Source: Aspidapion aeneum
Taxonomy: Eukaryota; Arthropoda; Insecta; Coleoptera; Brentidae
Assembly: GCA_963576565.1 (NCBI GenBank)
Contig: OY755046.1
Span: forward strand, 68,787,719 to 68,851,718
Direction of reading: 5' to 3'
DNA: 64,000 bases
In this document: piece after piece, positions 33,299-45,223 of the stretch
Position numbering within the stretch: position 1 is the stretch's first letter
How the letters are laid out: the number at the start of each line of letters is the position of its first letter
Translations under genes and position numbers: made by a program
Notes under the pieces: generated by a model
What the model was told of the DNA's origin: nothing
What the model saw: the letters and a program-made list of their open reading frames with translations, nothing else
Database searches by the model: none

Positions 33299-33595
33299 AA
33301 ATCGGTGTGTTTGCGTTTTATCATGGGAAAGTGAAATCTTGCAGAGCGATTATCTCCCTCAAAAAAGATTTAGAATGAGAGGTGCTTGTTGAGTTACGGT
33401 TCGGTTCGGTGTAAGTGTAGTAGTTTTTTTTTGTATTCATACTAATACTTATGATTAAAATAATTTATTATTTTATTATGCAAAAAACCATTTTTTTGGA
33501 CTTTGTTTTTTGACATAATTTTATTATCTTTCAAAAAACAAAGATTGTCAACAAAAAATTGAGAACTAACTGACCTGTATAATAATATACAAGGA

Positions 33596-33955
33596 GCAGA
33601 GCGCAAAAATTAGTTCAAACAAACAGCTATGAGATGGCGCTGTTGAAATTTCATTAATTGTATTAAGAGTTTAACATGGGAGTGTCCAATCTATTTCTAT
33701 GGTTAGTAATCTGTGAATACAAACTTAAAAGTTATAAAATGCACTCGATAGCCTGTGACGAAAATCTTCCAGAATATATTCTAAATACAGCAAGAGACCT
33801 TGACCTTCTTCCGGCAAAATCTAAAGCAAGGTATGAACATTTTCACGAACTGGTGCAAGGAATAGCAAGTTAATAAACATTTTCCGCACGCTCGAAGAAA
33901 AAATAGTGTTCCCGGAAAATTTCTGTGACACTTTCCGCACTTGTTAGGAAATATA
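33596..33955 (+). mobile_element. Crypton-like fragment 2
   Basis: A short frame from ATG 33739 reads MHSIACDENLPEYILNTARD, LDLLPAKSKARYEHFHELVQ, GIAS, stop. The -LP--I--AA/TARD...LLP-KSK-RYE pattern is the conserved N-terminal region of insect Crypton-like proteins. Downstream lie ACATTTTCCGCACGCTCG and CACTTTCCGCACTTGTTAGG, the same end motif as the 31.3-32.1 kb element. The catalytic recombinase domain is absent. Confidence 0.5.
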
Positions 33956-34100
33956 CTATTACCAATTTTAGTACCCGTCAATTAAAAAATCAAACAAGTT
34001 TTCGTGGCTAATCGGGTAGAAAAAGTTTTGTCTCTCTCGTATTTTTCCGTGGGTAGCTTGAAAGCTTATCTGCACGGGGGTCCAAGATATAATGGACACC

Positions 34101-35394
34101 TACCCATTAAACACAAAAACATTTTAATAACGTCAAAATAATGTATAAGTTAAAAACATAACGTTAAAGAAGCTTAATAACCCGTTTTCTGACGTTAGAA
34201 AAATAATCTTATGTTAGTATAACGTTTTTTTAAAGTGTTTTTCGAACTATAAAAAAATATTGATTTTTAACAGTGAAAAAGAAATGTTTTTCTAACATTG
34301 AAAAAATAAATGTATTTTTTCCAAATATCTCTAAAGATAACATAAATAACGTAAATAAAACTCTTCTATTTTGGAAACGCAGGGCAGCAACAGTCTGTTA
34401 AACTTTTCGTGAACTCGACACTCAGTAAAGGAAATTCGGATCCGTAGCTTCTGAAAATAAAATTTAAAATTATATGTAAACAATAATTTTGTAGTAAGTG
34501 CCTCGCTCTCGTTCTCATTAATTCTCAAGTGATTACAAGGCAAACAATATTCAACTGAATTGCTCGTTTGAAATTCGCACTCTGATCGGATGGGGTCCCG
34601 TGCCGAGGCATTCGTTTGGTCCCGCTGCGAGGCTTGCGAATTCTGTCTCAAATGAATACGCGGCTTAAGGTCCGGCGGCTAATCATTCGCGGTGAATTGT
34701 CGCATTCCCTGTCTGATTAACTGTTAAGTAGGTATGCGATATTCCATACAAAACAATTTTTTTACTCTTGTTTACTTTTCTTACCTAATTTTGTGATGCT
34801 TCATTTAAATCACTGCATACATATTTGTTATTCTTTAACTATACCATCTCTTCCACACAACTGGTGTATATTCCTATCTAAATATGTATTCACTATTATT
34901 ATTAATAATTGTGCTTTTAATTTGCTATGTTTTTACTACAAGTAAATATTTTAACCAAAATTGCACAAATTGTATCTGTTACCGACTCGCATGAACTCGC
35001 AGCGAAATGCAATTAAAAATGAGATGGCTCGTTCTGGTAGTGGAACTATGCGGCAGCGCCCTCTATAGTATCATTTTTTTTAATGTTTAAAAAACAAAAC
35101 ATTTATTAGCTTCATATCTTAAATTCAACGTTAGAAATGAGATCTAGGAAAAACATAATAAAAATAACCATATATTGATGGTATTATTTTTAATAAAATT
35201 ATGGTTTTTTAAATATTGGTTTCTTAACGTTATTAAGAAATATATTTTTGGTAATGCTTTTACATGAAATTTTCGTTAGGATGTCAAAAGTTGACTTAAT
35301 TTTAACACAAATTTGTGCTAGAAAAAAAACATTTTTTTTTCAACATTTATTTAACGTTTTTTACGATTTTGTGCTTAGTGGGTAATAAGTGACA
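34101..35394. mobile_element. TIR element with TACCCAnTAA ends
   Basis: Left end TACCCATTAAACACAAAAAC and right end (reversed) TACCCACTAAGCACAAAATC, each continuing into ACGT-rich sequence (AATAACGTCA / AAAAACGTTA), give imperfect inverted ends of about 35 bp. The 1.29-kb interior has several AACGTTA words and a GC-rich stretch (34540-34700). No transposase frame. Confidence 0.6.
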
Positions 35395-36146
35395 GTTAAC
35401 TGTTTAGTCCTTATGGAACTCCTCAGAACACTGTTTGGTCAATGTGACACCCTTGCGAGCTAATTAGACTGTTTTGTCTCTCATACTCAGGGTCACTGCA
35501 TCCTGGAAGTGTGGCGTCACACCAGGCTTCCAGGATACCGTCACCTTAGTCTATTTCTCAGCAGAAGCGCCATCTGCCAAAATACGAGAGAAACTAGAAC
35601 AGCAGGCGAGTAATAAAAAGCTATATCGATCGACGACAAGATCGATTGAAAAGAGAGAATCCATCCGTGACCTTCGACAGCACATTATCTTGTAGGTCAG
35701 ATCAACGCTGATTGCGTTTTTCCAACCTTAAAGACGTCAGCGTCGGTCAGCGGAATTTTAAGCCAAATAAATATTAACAAACGTAAATTTTAGAGGTTTA
35801 GTTAGACAGACGGACAAACAGAGCGACTGAAAACTGAAATAAAATTCTAATCATAAAAACGCCTAGTATCCGAAAGGATTTTTAAAAATTGGACTATAAC
35901 AATACTTTTAGTCTACAGTACACCAGTCTATTTTCGAAGTGAAAAGTAACAGTCTAAATTTTCTTAAATAGCTTAATTTTGCCGAAACGCCCAACTTTTT
36001 CCTCTATGAAAATTCTTGAAAGTGATTCCTTCCATTCGACCTGTAGGACAATGATGCCATTTACTTTCAAACACATTTTTTAAACCACAGGAAAAAAAAT
36101 TGTCGGTTATTGTAATTATTGTTTTCAACGGCTAGGAAGGTAAAAA
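35395..36146. other. Intron 5 segment with one strong small hairpin
   Basis: At 35498-35544 ATCCTGGAAG and CTTCCAGGAT form a 10-bp perfect stem around GTGTGGCGTCACACCAGG, itself partly palindromic. The rest is unassigned intron DNA. Confidence 0.6.
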
Positions 36147-38718
36147 TAGACTAGTGTACAGCGTGTCCCATTTTCGATGGGATTAAATGGGAAACTGGGT
36201 TATTACTGAAGATATTGATTTTCTGATAGCACGTTTCCGTGCTCTTTTTTTGAGCCCTTAAAAATGGTGTAATCAGATTTTTGCTATACCCCGTAGTTTC
36301 GCTAATACAGGGAGTTTTTGAAAAAATTGCATTTTTAATAATCCCTTATATCTGGTTTATATATTTTTATTCTGTAAAAACCATTTTATGCCAATTTTTT
36401 TAAATATTGTTTAGTTTTTGAGATATAGTATTTAACATAAAAAAATTAAATACGGACCTGGATTTTTTTAATACTATGTTGATTGGTTTTATGATATTAT
36501 TATCACAAAATAAAAAATTAATATTTTTTGGTTTAAGGTAAAAAAATTTAATATTTCAAAAAAATTATTTTAGTCCATACCTGGAAATTTACAACATAAA
36601 TATAAAGTAAAAATTGCTAGTTGACCGATTTTTAGTTTAACTGTTTTGATACTTAGCAAATTAAAATGGTTTTACGTTAATTTCCAGACAAAGTCTACGA
36701 CAATAACAAAAAAGAAATGAATTAAAATATGAACTAATTTTTCTTTAATGATATAAATGTTTAAACTGATTGATTATGAGTAAGACATTTGGCATTTTTG
36801 AGTAATTTTTCTTAACGCATAAAAATATTTCAGCCATTTAAATATTGGGATTTTGTCGCTTGAATAAAGCAGTCACAGTTTCAAAATCTGGACATGGTCG
36901 ATTTCTAGCAATTTTAGAATAATTTTGAGTGACTCGTTCACAAAAGTGACAAGTAAAATGACAATGTCAATTCCACGCTTTTGTTTTTCCATGTTAAAGT
37001 AAATTTCATGAGTTGCTGTGCTATCAAATAATTACTATAATATTTTTGTCACTTTTTAAAGTTTTTTACTTTATTTATAAATCTTTTAATTAAATGGTGG
37101 GTGTGCTTTCGGGCTGTTCGGCCGTCGTCGTTGGAAATTCGTTCTCGATGTTGACTGTTTGTCGGTTTCTCGAAGACTTTTAATTTATATTTACGTTTAA
37201 ATTTCCAGGTTCGGACTAATTTTTTTTTAAATATAAAAAAAATGTTTTAACCTTAAATTAAAAAAATATTAAAGTTTTATCATTTTAAGATAATAATAAA
37301 ACGTTCAGGTCCGTATTTAATTGTTTTATGATAAATACCATATCTCAAAAACTAAACAAACGTATTAGCGAAACTACGGGGTTTAGCAAAAATCTGATAA
37401 CACCATTTTTAAGGGCTCAAAAAAAGTGCACGGTAAGCCCAACTAACATTTATAGTAGCGGCTACATGTTCTAAAGGCTTTGCTACTTTCTTATAGTAGA
37501 AATGTGGTGATCCCAACCAAAATTTGTTACTTTTTAGTTCTAACTACTATTTAGTATCAGGAAATAGTAGATGTTTCGTAAAAACGACCCTCTAAACTAC
37601 TTCATAGGATTGTTTCTTGATAGTCGATTCTAATAGTCTTCTCTACCACAATAGGACGTTGCTAAAGTTTTACTTTCTTTTTAGTCGTTATTTCGTAGTC
37701 GCCCTGACTTTTATATCCTACTTAATTACCACTAGAAAGTTAAGCTTCATTGGAGTCCCAAACAAGTGTATCCGACAACTACATTATAACTTTAATTTTT
37801 ACCACAAAAGTTTGTGTCATCATAGTAACATCTGATGTAACAATGTAGACAAAATAACTTTTTGGATCAACTTTAAAGCCGCAACTACTTTCAAGTAACC
37901 TTTTCGACTATCAGGGAATATAGTTTGGGACGCCATGTTTTTATGTAAGAAAGAAAATTTAATATTTTTGTTGTCGTTTTATGAGCTCATATTAAAGAGC
38001 CATACTATTTTATAAACAAATTAGTTGAAGCTTACCAAAAATGCTCTTCTTAAGCACCATTTGTTGGAGTTAACTGTCGATTATGAAAACATAACCTCCA
38101 AAATCACAACACAAAAATTCCATCAGCTACCAGAAAACGGCTCAATTTTACGGGCGCACCGGTTTTTTGCAATATATATAATGCATGTTATACAAAAAAC
38201 TTTGCGTCGCACTCGAATTTTGATCCTCTGCTCGTAAATTCTCACACTTTTGGATAACATAGTTCATATTATAACCATAACCAAACAAAAAAACTAAGCG
38301 AGTCTGTTTACTGTTGTGTCCACCATATTGTGTAACAATTCTACCAAAAAGAAACGATTATATTATTTGCAACTACATCGCAACTTTTATGCCATTACGG
38401 AAAAAAAACAGCCTCTACGACGTAGTAGATACCTGGCAACGACGTAGTAGTGTAGTTGTTACTACAGTGACTTTAAACACTTGGCCAAGTAGTTATAACC
38501 AGAAATTGGTTCCCCACTTAGGGAATTATAACGTCGCTGTATGGTATACTGAGACGTAGCGGGAGTACGTTGCGGTTACTTTTAAGAAATTCTTTCTAGT
38601 TGGGGTTTCGTCGTTACAACTTTAATTGTTTGTTGGGCTAGGTGCAATCAGAAAATCGATATCTTTAATAATAACCGAGTTTCCCATCGAAAATGGGACA
38701 CGCTGTACACTGTGGACT
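36147..38718. mobile_element. Long-TIR foldback element, copy 2 with nested insertion
   Basis: Same family as 1085-2441: left ATAGACTAGTGTACAGCGTG and right (reversed) ATAGTCCACAGTGTACAGCG, with the CCCATTTTCGATGGGA, GGTCCGTATTTAATT and TTGGAAATTTCC-type blocks inverted between arms. About 1.36 kb of element plus a 1.2-kb nested element (37436-38639). Here the right end is complete, whereas copy 1 lacks the GCTGTACACTGT part. It ends about 100 bp before exon 6 of the SSNA1-like gene. Confidence 0.85.
37436..38639. mobile_element. Nested TIR element inside foldback copy 2
   Basis: Copy 1 reads CACGGTAAGGTGCAA without interruption at the matching place (2349-2364); copy 2 reads CACGGTA, then 1204 bp starting AGCCCAACTAAC and ending GTTTGTTGGGCT, then AGGTGCAA. 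The ends are inverted repeats (11 of 12). The interior is rich in scattered TAGTAG/CTACTA words, as expected of subterminal transposase sites, and has no long transposase frame. The target duplication is at most one or two bases by this comparison. Confidence 0.8.
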
Positions 38719-38823
38719 ATTTCCTTGACGAGGAAAGTAAAACCATATAGGAATATTACATAAATGAGTAAAACCTGTTTGAAATAACCAAAAAAAAAAA
38801 AAACTATTAACCCCCACCCCCAG

Positions 38824-39006
38824 CAAAATCAGAATTATATGACGAACCCCCCCAACTGAGACCTGAAAGTGAAGCGAAATTGCGAGAAAGTTACTTTAGA
38901 GCGAAGATGGGAATCATGGAGTACAATCCTAAACAATATATTGGAGTGGGAGAAATCAAGTCCGAGAATCTGGATACTTTGAATGAAATTAATACAAGAT
39001 CTGTAG
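38824..39006 (+). CDS. SSNA1-like exon 6
   Basis: 183 bases after an ACCCCCACCCCCAG acceptor: AKSELYDEPPQLRPESEAKL, RESYFRAKMGIMEYNPKQYI, GVGEIKSENLDTLNEINTRS, V plus one base, donor GTAAGT. Balanced composition with aromatic residues makes this the best conserved-looking part of the tail, probably a folded or helical binding segment; no family recognised. Phase 1 both sides. A hairpin-ended element begins 48 bp downstream. Confidence 0.7.
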
Positions 39007-39053
39007 GTAAGTTGTACAGCGGGGACTTTAAAATTGCCGCCCTCGAAAATAAA

Positions 39054-39467
39054 ACACTCTGCCAATCTATGAGCACCTAAGCTCACACTTGGTACTATAG
39101 TAATAATAAAATAACTAAAAACTCAATTACCTTTCGTTTGATACCACACAAGCCATGTTTTGACTTAACCTCTAATTTTTGAAATCTACCCCTACCCTTT
39201 TATTTGGCTTTTCAAATGGGACCATCACGGCCCAAGACCCAGCCTAGGTACCAAATTTCATTGGAATCGGACAAGCGGTTTTTGAGTTATGCGGGTTGGT
39301 CCTTACAGACAGACAGATATACAAACATACAGACAGACAGAGCGACAAAAAAGTTTCAAAATCATCTGAAACGCAAAAATATATAAAAATTTTTGAAATC
39401 GGAGCATCTTGTTTTTTCTCGAAAAAATTAGGATCACCATAGCTCACACTACTACTATACTATAGTA
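39054..39467 (+). mobile_element. Hairpin-ended (ACAG)n element 2, short
   Basis: ACTCTGCCAATCTATGAGC start, one internal unit, the GGGACCAT..GGCCCAAGACCCAGC block, a short ACAG tract (39307-39342), the satellite-like segment (CATCTGAAACGCAAAAATAT) and a damaged terminal hairpin (AGCTCACACTACTACTATAC). Confidence 0.8.
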
Positions 39468-39508
39468 AAAACTAAAATCATAATATTTTTGAAAATAATA
39501 CTCTTTTA

Positions 39509-40197
39509 AATACTCTGCCAATCTATGGGCACCTAAGCTCACACTGGGTACTATAGTTATAGTGTATCTACGTGAAAGCTAATATAACTAAAAACTGAAG
39601 TATGTTTTATTGAACTCCAGACTCAATTACCTTTCGTTTGATACCACACAAGCCATGTTTTGACTTAAACTCTAATTTTTCAAATCTACCCCCACCCTTT
39701 TTTTTTAAACTAAAATGTATTTTGTTTAACTCCAGACTCAATTACCTTTCGTTTGATATCACACACGCCATATTTCCACTTAAACACTAATTTTTGAAAT
39801 TTACCCCCCTTTTTTTTTAAAATAAACTAAAATGTATTTTGTTTAACTCCAGACTCAATTACCTTTCGTTTGATATCACACACGCCATATTTCCACTTAA
39901 ACACTAATTTTTGAAATTTACCCCCCCTTTTTTTTTTAAATAAACTAAAATGTATTTTGTTTAACTCCAGACTCAATTACCTTTCGTTTGATATCACACA
40001 CGCCATATTTTTTGATAAACTCTAATTTTTGAAATCTACCCCCACCCTTTTATTTGGCTTGTGTTCGGTGGATTTTGTTCATTTTTAAATGGGACCATCT
40101 CGACCCAAAACCCAGCCAGGGTACCAAATTTCATTAAAATCGGGCAAGCGGTTTTTGAGTTATGCGCGTTGGTCGTTACAGACAGACATACAGACAC

Positions 40198-40240
<43 letters not shown>

Positions 40241-40241
40241 T

Positions 40242-40275
<34 letters not shown>

Positions 40276-40414
40276 GGCGCAACAAAAAAGTTTCAAAATC
40301 ATCTGAAACGCAAAGATATATAAAAATTTTTGAAATCGGAGCAACTTTTTTTTTCTCGAAAAAATTAGGATCACCATAGCTCACACTACTATAGTATAGT
40401 ATATGTGTGAGCTA
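39509..40414 (+). mobile_element. Hairpin-ended (ACAG)n element 3
   Basis: Complete member: left hairpin (AGCTCACACTGGGTACTATA...), four internal ~117-bp units (GACTCAATTACC near 39620, 39735, 39852 and 39970), constant block, (ACAG)n at 40178-40275, satellite-like segment and terminal hairpin ending GTGTGAGCTA. Located in intron 6. Confidence 0.88.
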
Positions 40415-40609
40415 AAAGTAGTTTAAAACAAACCTAATTAATAAAAAAAACAAAAATATTTTTTACAGTTTTTTTTTAAATAATACTAAAAAGGAGTTTT
40501 TCAAAAACTAAATTGAAAAAAAAACTAAACAAACTTTTTTAGAAAAATTTATTCTTTTAAACTATTTTTTTAAAAATATGTTTAATACACGATATAAACA
40601 AAATTACAA

Positions 40610-40730
40610 TCCTACACCTCGTCGGCGCGGCGGCGAATTGTCCTTGCGGCAAATCGGTCCGAAGCAAATCAGCTACGGCAAATTGGCCGCGGAGAATCGG
40701 CGGCGGCGAATTGTTCCATCCCCACCGTAA
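40610..40730. repeat. GC-rich degenerate ~21-bp repeat before exon 7
   Basis: GGCGGCGAATTGTCC, GCGGCAAATCGGTCCG, ACGGCAAATTGGCCGC, GGAGAATCGGCGGC and GGCGGCGAATTGTTCC are versions of one unit. The patch is sharply GC-rich in an otherwise AT-rich intron and ends about 25 bp before the exon 7 acceptor. Confidence 0.7.
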
Positions 40731-40756
40731 AGTACTCTATTTTATTTGTGTTTTAG

Positions 40757-40864
40757 AAACAGTTCGACATAACTCCAAGGCCCAGATTGAAGAAGAAAAA
40801 CGTAAAAAAAGAAAACAGTATATTCAGCAGAAGATGTCAGACGCCCTAGGGGCCCTGGGCTATA
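40757..40864 (+). CDS. SSNA1-like exon 7 (charged helix)
   Basis: 108 bases after TTGTGTTTTAG: ETVRHNSKAQIEEEKRKKRK, QYIQQKMSDALGALGY plus one base, donor GTAAGT. A strongly charged segment, probably a single helix, with a basic KRKKRK cluster that could act as a nuclear/centrosomal targeting or microtubule-binding element (inference). Phase 1 both sides. Confidence 0.65.
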
Positions 40865-41129
40865 GTAAGTGTAACCGTTTTTTTGAAAACAGTTTTGAAA
40901 AATCAGTTTTCACAACTTTTTTGTAAAACAGTTTTTTAGAAAGCAATTTATTCAAAAAACAATTTTTTGAAAAAGAAAAATTTTGATAAAAAAGTGTCAA
41001 TTTTTTTTAAAAGCAATTTTTTTGATCAGAAATTCCTTTGATTTTTCGGACAGGTTAGGATATGTTTGCGATCAATTTATGGTTAGGATAACACCGATTT
41101 GAAATTCTCAACAGAATTAAATAATTTTT

Positions 41130-41802
41130 TAGTTCACACTACTACTATAAATAGTGGGAGCTATAGTGATCCTAATTTTTTCGAGAAAAAAGTTGGTTCG
41201 ATTTAAATTTTTTTTAAATATCTTTGCGTTTCAGATGATTTTGAAACTGTATGTCTGTCTGTCTATAACGACCAACGCGCATAACTCAAAAACCGCTTGC
41301 CCGATTTGAATGAAATTTGGTATCTAGGCTGGATCTTGTGTCGAGATGGTCCCATTTAAAAATGAACAAAATCCACCGAACGCAAACCAAATAAAAGGGT
41401 GGGGGTAGATTTAAAAAATATGAGTTTATGTGAAAATATGGCGTGTGTGGTAATTGAGTCTGGAATTAAACAAAATACATTTTAGTTTATTTTAAAAAAA
41501 GGGTAGTGGTAGATTTCAAAAATTAGAGTTTAAGTGAAAATATGACGTGAGTTATATCAAACGAAAGGTAATTGAGTCAGGAGTTAAACAAAATACATTT
41601 TAGTTTTTTTTAAAAGGGTGGGGGTAAATTTCAAAAATTAGAGTTTAAGTCAAAACATGGCTTGTGTGGTATCACAACAAACGTAATTGAGTCTGGAATT
41701 GAATAAAATATATTTCAATCTTTAGTTATATTAGCTCACACGTACACTATAACTATAGTACCTAGTGTGAGCTTAGGTGCCCATATATTGGAAGAGTATT
41801 TT
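41130..41802 (-). mobile_element. Hairpin-ended (ACAG)n element 4, reversed
   Basis: Reads in reverse: AGTTCACACTACTACTATAA, ATAGTGATCCTAATTTTTTC, CTTTGCGTTTCAGATGATTT, a very short GTCT run (41250-41265), CAACGCGCATAACTCAAAAA, the internal units and finally CCCATATATTGG AAGAGTATTT. Opposite orientation to elements 1-3. Confidence 0.85.
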
Positions 41803-42001
41803 AATCTACCCCCACCCTTCTTTTCGACTTGTGTCCGGTGGATTTTATTCATTTTTACATTGGGACCATCTAGAGCCAAAACCCAACCTAAGTAGCAAAT
41901 TTCATTAAAATCGGGCAAGTAGTTTTTGAGTTATGCACGTTGGTCGTTACAGGCAGACATACAAAGAGACAGACAGACGGTGCGACAAAAAAGATATATA
42001 A
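41803..42001 (+). mobile_element. Hairpin-ended (ACAG)n element fragment 5
   Basis: Central block only (CCCCCACCCTT, GTGTCCGGTGGATTTTATTC, TTTTTGAGTTATGCACG, CAGACATACAAAGAGACAGA), stopping at AAAAAAGATATATAAA, where element 6 begins. Confidence 0.8.
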
Positions 42002-43057
<1,056 letters not shown>

Positions 43058-43081
43058 AAATGTTGAAATCGGATCAACATT

Positions 43082-43718
43082 TAGCTCACACCTATACTAT
43101 ACTATAGTAGTGTGAGCTATGGTGATCCTAATTTTTTCGAGAAAAAAAAAGTTGCTCCGATTTCAAAAATTTTTATATATCTTTGCGTTTCAGATGATTT
43201 TGAAACTTTTTTGTTGCGCCGTCTGTCTGTCTGTCTGTATGTCTGTCTGTCTGTCTGTCTGTGTGTCTGTATGTCTGTCTGTAACGACCAACGCGCATAA
43301 CTCAAAAACCGCTTGGCCGATTTTAATGAAATTTGGTACCTAGGCTGGGTCTTGGGTCGAGATGGTCCCATTTAAAAATGAACAAAATCCACCGAACACA
43401 AACCAAATAAAAGGGTGGGGGTATATTTTAAAAATTAGAGTTTAAGTGAAAATATTTCGTGTGTGATATCAAACGAAAGGTAATTGAGTCCGGACTTTAA
43501 CAAAATACATTTTAGTTTTTGTTTTTTTTGTAAGGGTGGGGGTAGATTTCAAAAATTTGTGTTTAAGTCAAAACATGGCTTGTGTGGTATCAAACAAAAG
43601 GTAATTTAGTCTGGAGTTGAATAAAATATATTTCAGTTTTTAGTTATATTAGCTCACACGTACACTATAACTATAGTACCTAGTGTGAGCTTAGGGGCCC
43701 ATATATTGGCAGAGTATT
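43082..43718 (-). mobile_element. Hairpin-ended (ACAG)n element 7, reversed
   Basis: Starts TAGCTCACACCTATACTATA, then the reversed satellite-like segment, (CTGT)n, constant block, internal units and ends CCATATATTGGCAGAGTATT. It forms a large inverted repeat with element 6 around a 24-bp centre. Confidence 0.9.
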
Positions 43719-43779
43719 TTTTTCTAATGTTTGACATGATCACCATAGCTCACACTACTTATAGTATGTATACAGGATG

Positions 43780-44370
43780 TCCCAAAAATATACTGACAAA
43801 CTGTAAGGGGAGGTAGGGGCCATCAAAATAAACGTTTCTTGTCCCATAAACATGAGCCGTTTGGGCTCTAGGGCAAAAAAAATGTTTTGGTACTTTTTTG
43901 CGCATTATTTGAATCACTGTGTACAGTGCAGTTTACTCATTAATTTGTTTATTAATAAATGAATTATTGTTTACAATAATTGTTCATGTCATTTTTCACA
44001 TAACCTCAAAATGTTCGAAAAAAATGAAAAAAACATTATTTTATTTTATTTTTTGTTTATTATTCAGAGTTTTAGTTTTAGACATTTTTATGGACTATGA
44101 CTTTTCTGTATGTCATTTTTTCTCCAACGTCAGCTTTCGATGGAAATCGCAATAATACGATTCCCTGCCCCTTTTTACCCCCCCTAACCGAACCCGCAAC
44201 GCCCCTGCTCACGGATTTATAATTTTTTTAACTTCGTTTTTCGCCGCTCTACAATTTCCAATGCTTCCTGTTAATAATTTTCTTTTTTTTTACTTAAAAT
44301 ATGACAAAAAAATGTTTGTTTTGATGGCTCCTGCTACCATCCCTGACAGTTTGTCCGTATATTTTTGGGA
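43780..44370. mobile_element. MITE with ~60-bp TIRs next to the last exon
   Basis: Left arm TCCCAAAAATATACTGACAA, ACTGTAAGGGGAGGTAGG, GGCCATCAAAATAAAC; reversed right arm TCCCAAAAATATACGGACAA, ACTGTCAGGGATGGTAGC, AGGAGCCATCAAAACAAAC. The right end is 21 bp upstream of exon 8, so the element's edge lies where the branch point/polypyrimidine tract of intron 7 would be. Short interior frames are not convincing as genes. Confidence 0.85.
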
Positions 44371-44391
44371 TAATTTGTGACTTTTTTGTAG

Positions 44392-44564
44392 CTGAGAATC
44401 GAGTTTCATATTCACCAAAACCACACAACAACCACGAATATAAAGATGACAAAGTACAAAACCCAGAAAATAAAGATGACAAAGTAAAAAATCAAGAAAA
44501 TAAAGATGACAAAGTACAAAACCTAGAAAATAAAAATGGCACAGATGGAAAAAGTAAAGATTAG
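44392..44564 (+). CDS. SSNA1-like exon 8 (terminal, Lys/Asp repeats)
   Basis: 173 bases after GTGACTTTTTTGTAG: TENRVSYSPKPHNNHEYKDD, then a 10-residue unit ENKDDKVQNP / ENKDDKVKNQ / ENKDDKVQNL, then ENKNGTDGKSKD and TAG. The 30-bp DNA repeat explains the protein repeat. Highly hydrophilic, alternating charge. The phase agrees with exon 7. Confidence 0.68.
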
Positions 44565-44666
44565 AAGGGGAAATGGAAAAAAACTTGGATTTTGTATTAA
44601 AAAATATTGTGTGTCTGTTTAAAAGTTAAAGCTTTTAAGTCTTGTAATTTAAATTAACAAAAGTTA

Positions 44667-44672
44667 AATAAA
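44667..44672 (+). terminator. Polyadenylation signal AATAAA
   Basis: AATAAA about 100 bp after the stop codon in GTTAAATAAAATCACTTG. Likely 3' end of the SSNA1-like transcript. Confidence 0.6.
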
Positions 44673-44731
44673 ATCACTTGAAATGTGCCTAAAAAGCTCT
44701 TATTTTTATGGTAAATAATTTATTTTGTTAA

Positions 44732-44988
44732 CCCTTAAGTAGTCGCTATGGCGTAAAAAGTACGCCACTCGATCTAGAAACCATCCAACGTCTAACTCGG
44801 CGCTCTTTTCTTTCTTTTTTGATTATTTATCTGTATTTTAGGAACTATTAGTCTATATATAAATATGTATTGTTTTATTAAGTGAAAATAAATAAAGAAA
44901 ATCTAACATTTTCATATTTTTCTTAGTGGCGTACACAATACGCCAAGCGGCTATCTGCGTAAAAAAAAATCATAGCAACTATTAAGGG
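44732..44988. mobile_element. piggyBac-like MITE
   Basis: CCCTTAAGTAGTCGCTATGG at the left and, reversed, CCCTTAATAGTTGCTATGAT at the right, 257 bp apart, with TTAA directly left (44728-44731); the right flank ATAA is one change from TTAA. CCCT ends at TTAA are typical of piggyBac. Inner GGCGTA/TACGCC words are also inverted. It lies about 60 bp beyond the polyadenylation signal. Confidence 0.75.
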
Positions 44989-45024
44989 ATAAAAAAATCC
45001 AAAATCCCCCCCAGATAAAAGTAA

Positions 45025-45223
45025 CCACCAAGCGCGGATTTAAGGGGGGTAACGTGGTAATTAACCCCCCCATCCTTGAAACAAATAAATGCTCTTTGAG
45101 TTAATAAACGAAGGGCTTAACAGAAAATTACCCTCCCTTAAAAAAATAAATGCACAAATATTTTTTTGTTGAGAATTACCCCCCCCCCCCCGTTAGATTT
45201 ATACCCAGATCCGCGCTTGGTGG
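45025..45223. mobile_element. 199-bp MITE with perfect 15-bp TIRs
   Basis: CCACCAAGCGCGGAT at 45025-45039 and ATCCGCGCTTGGTGG at 45209-45223 are perfect inverted ends; just inside are G-rich and C-rich runs (GGGGGGTAA; a run of about 14 C at 45180-45192). It abuts the first unit of the 169-bp repeat. Confidence 0.85.

Noticed and set aside
35474..35695. 73-codon plus-strand frame in intron 5.
   Set aside because: It overlaps a perfect hairpin (ATCCTGGAAG/CTTCCAGGAT), has no domain and does not fit the phase-1 exon chain.
37617..38559. Open frames inside the 1.2-kb nested element (for example 38314-38559).
   Set aside because: No transposase motif; the composition matches the repeat-rich AT sequence of the element.
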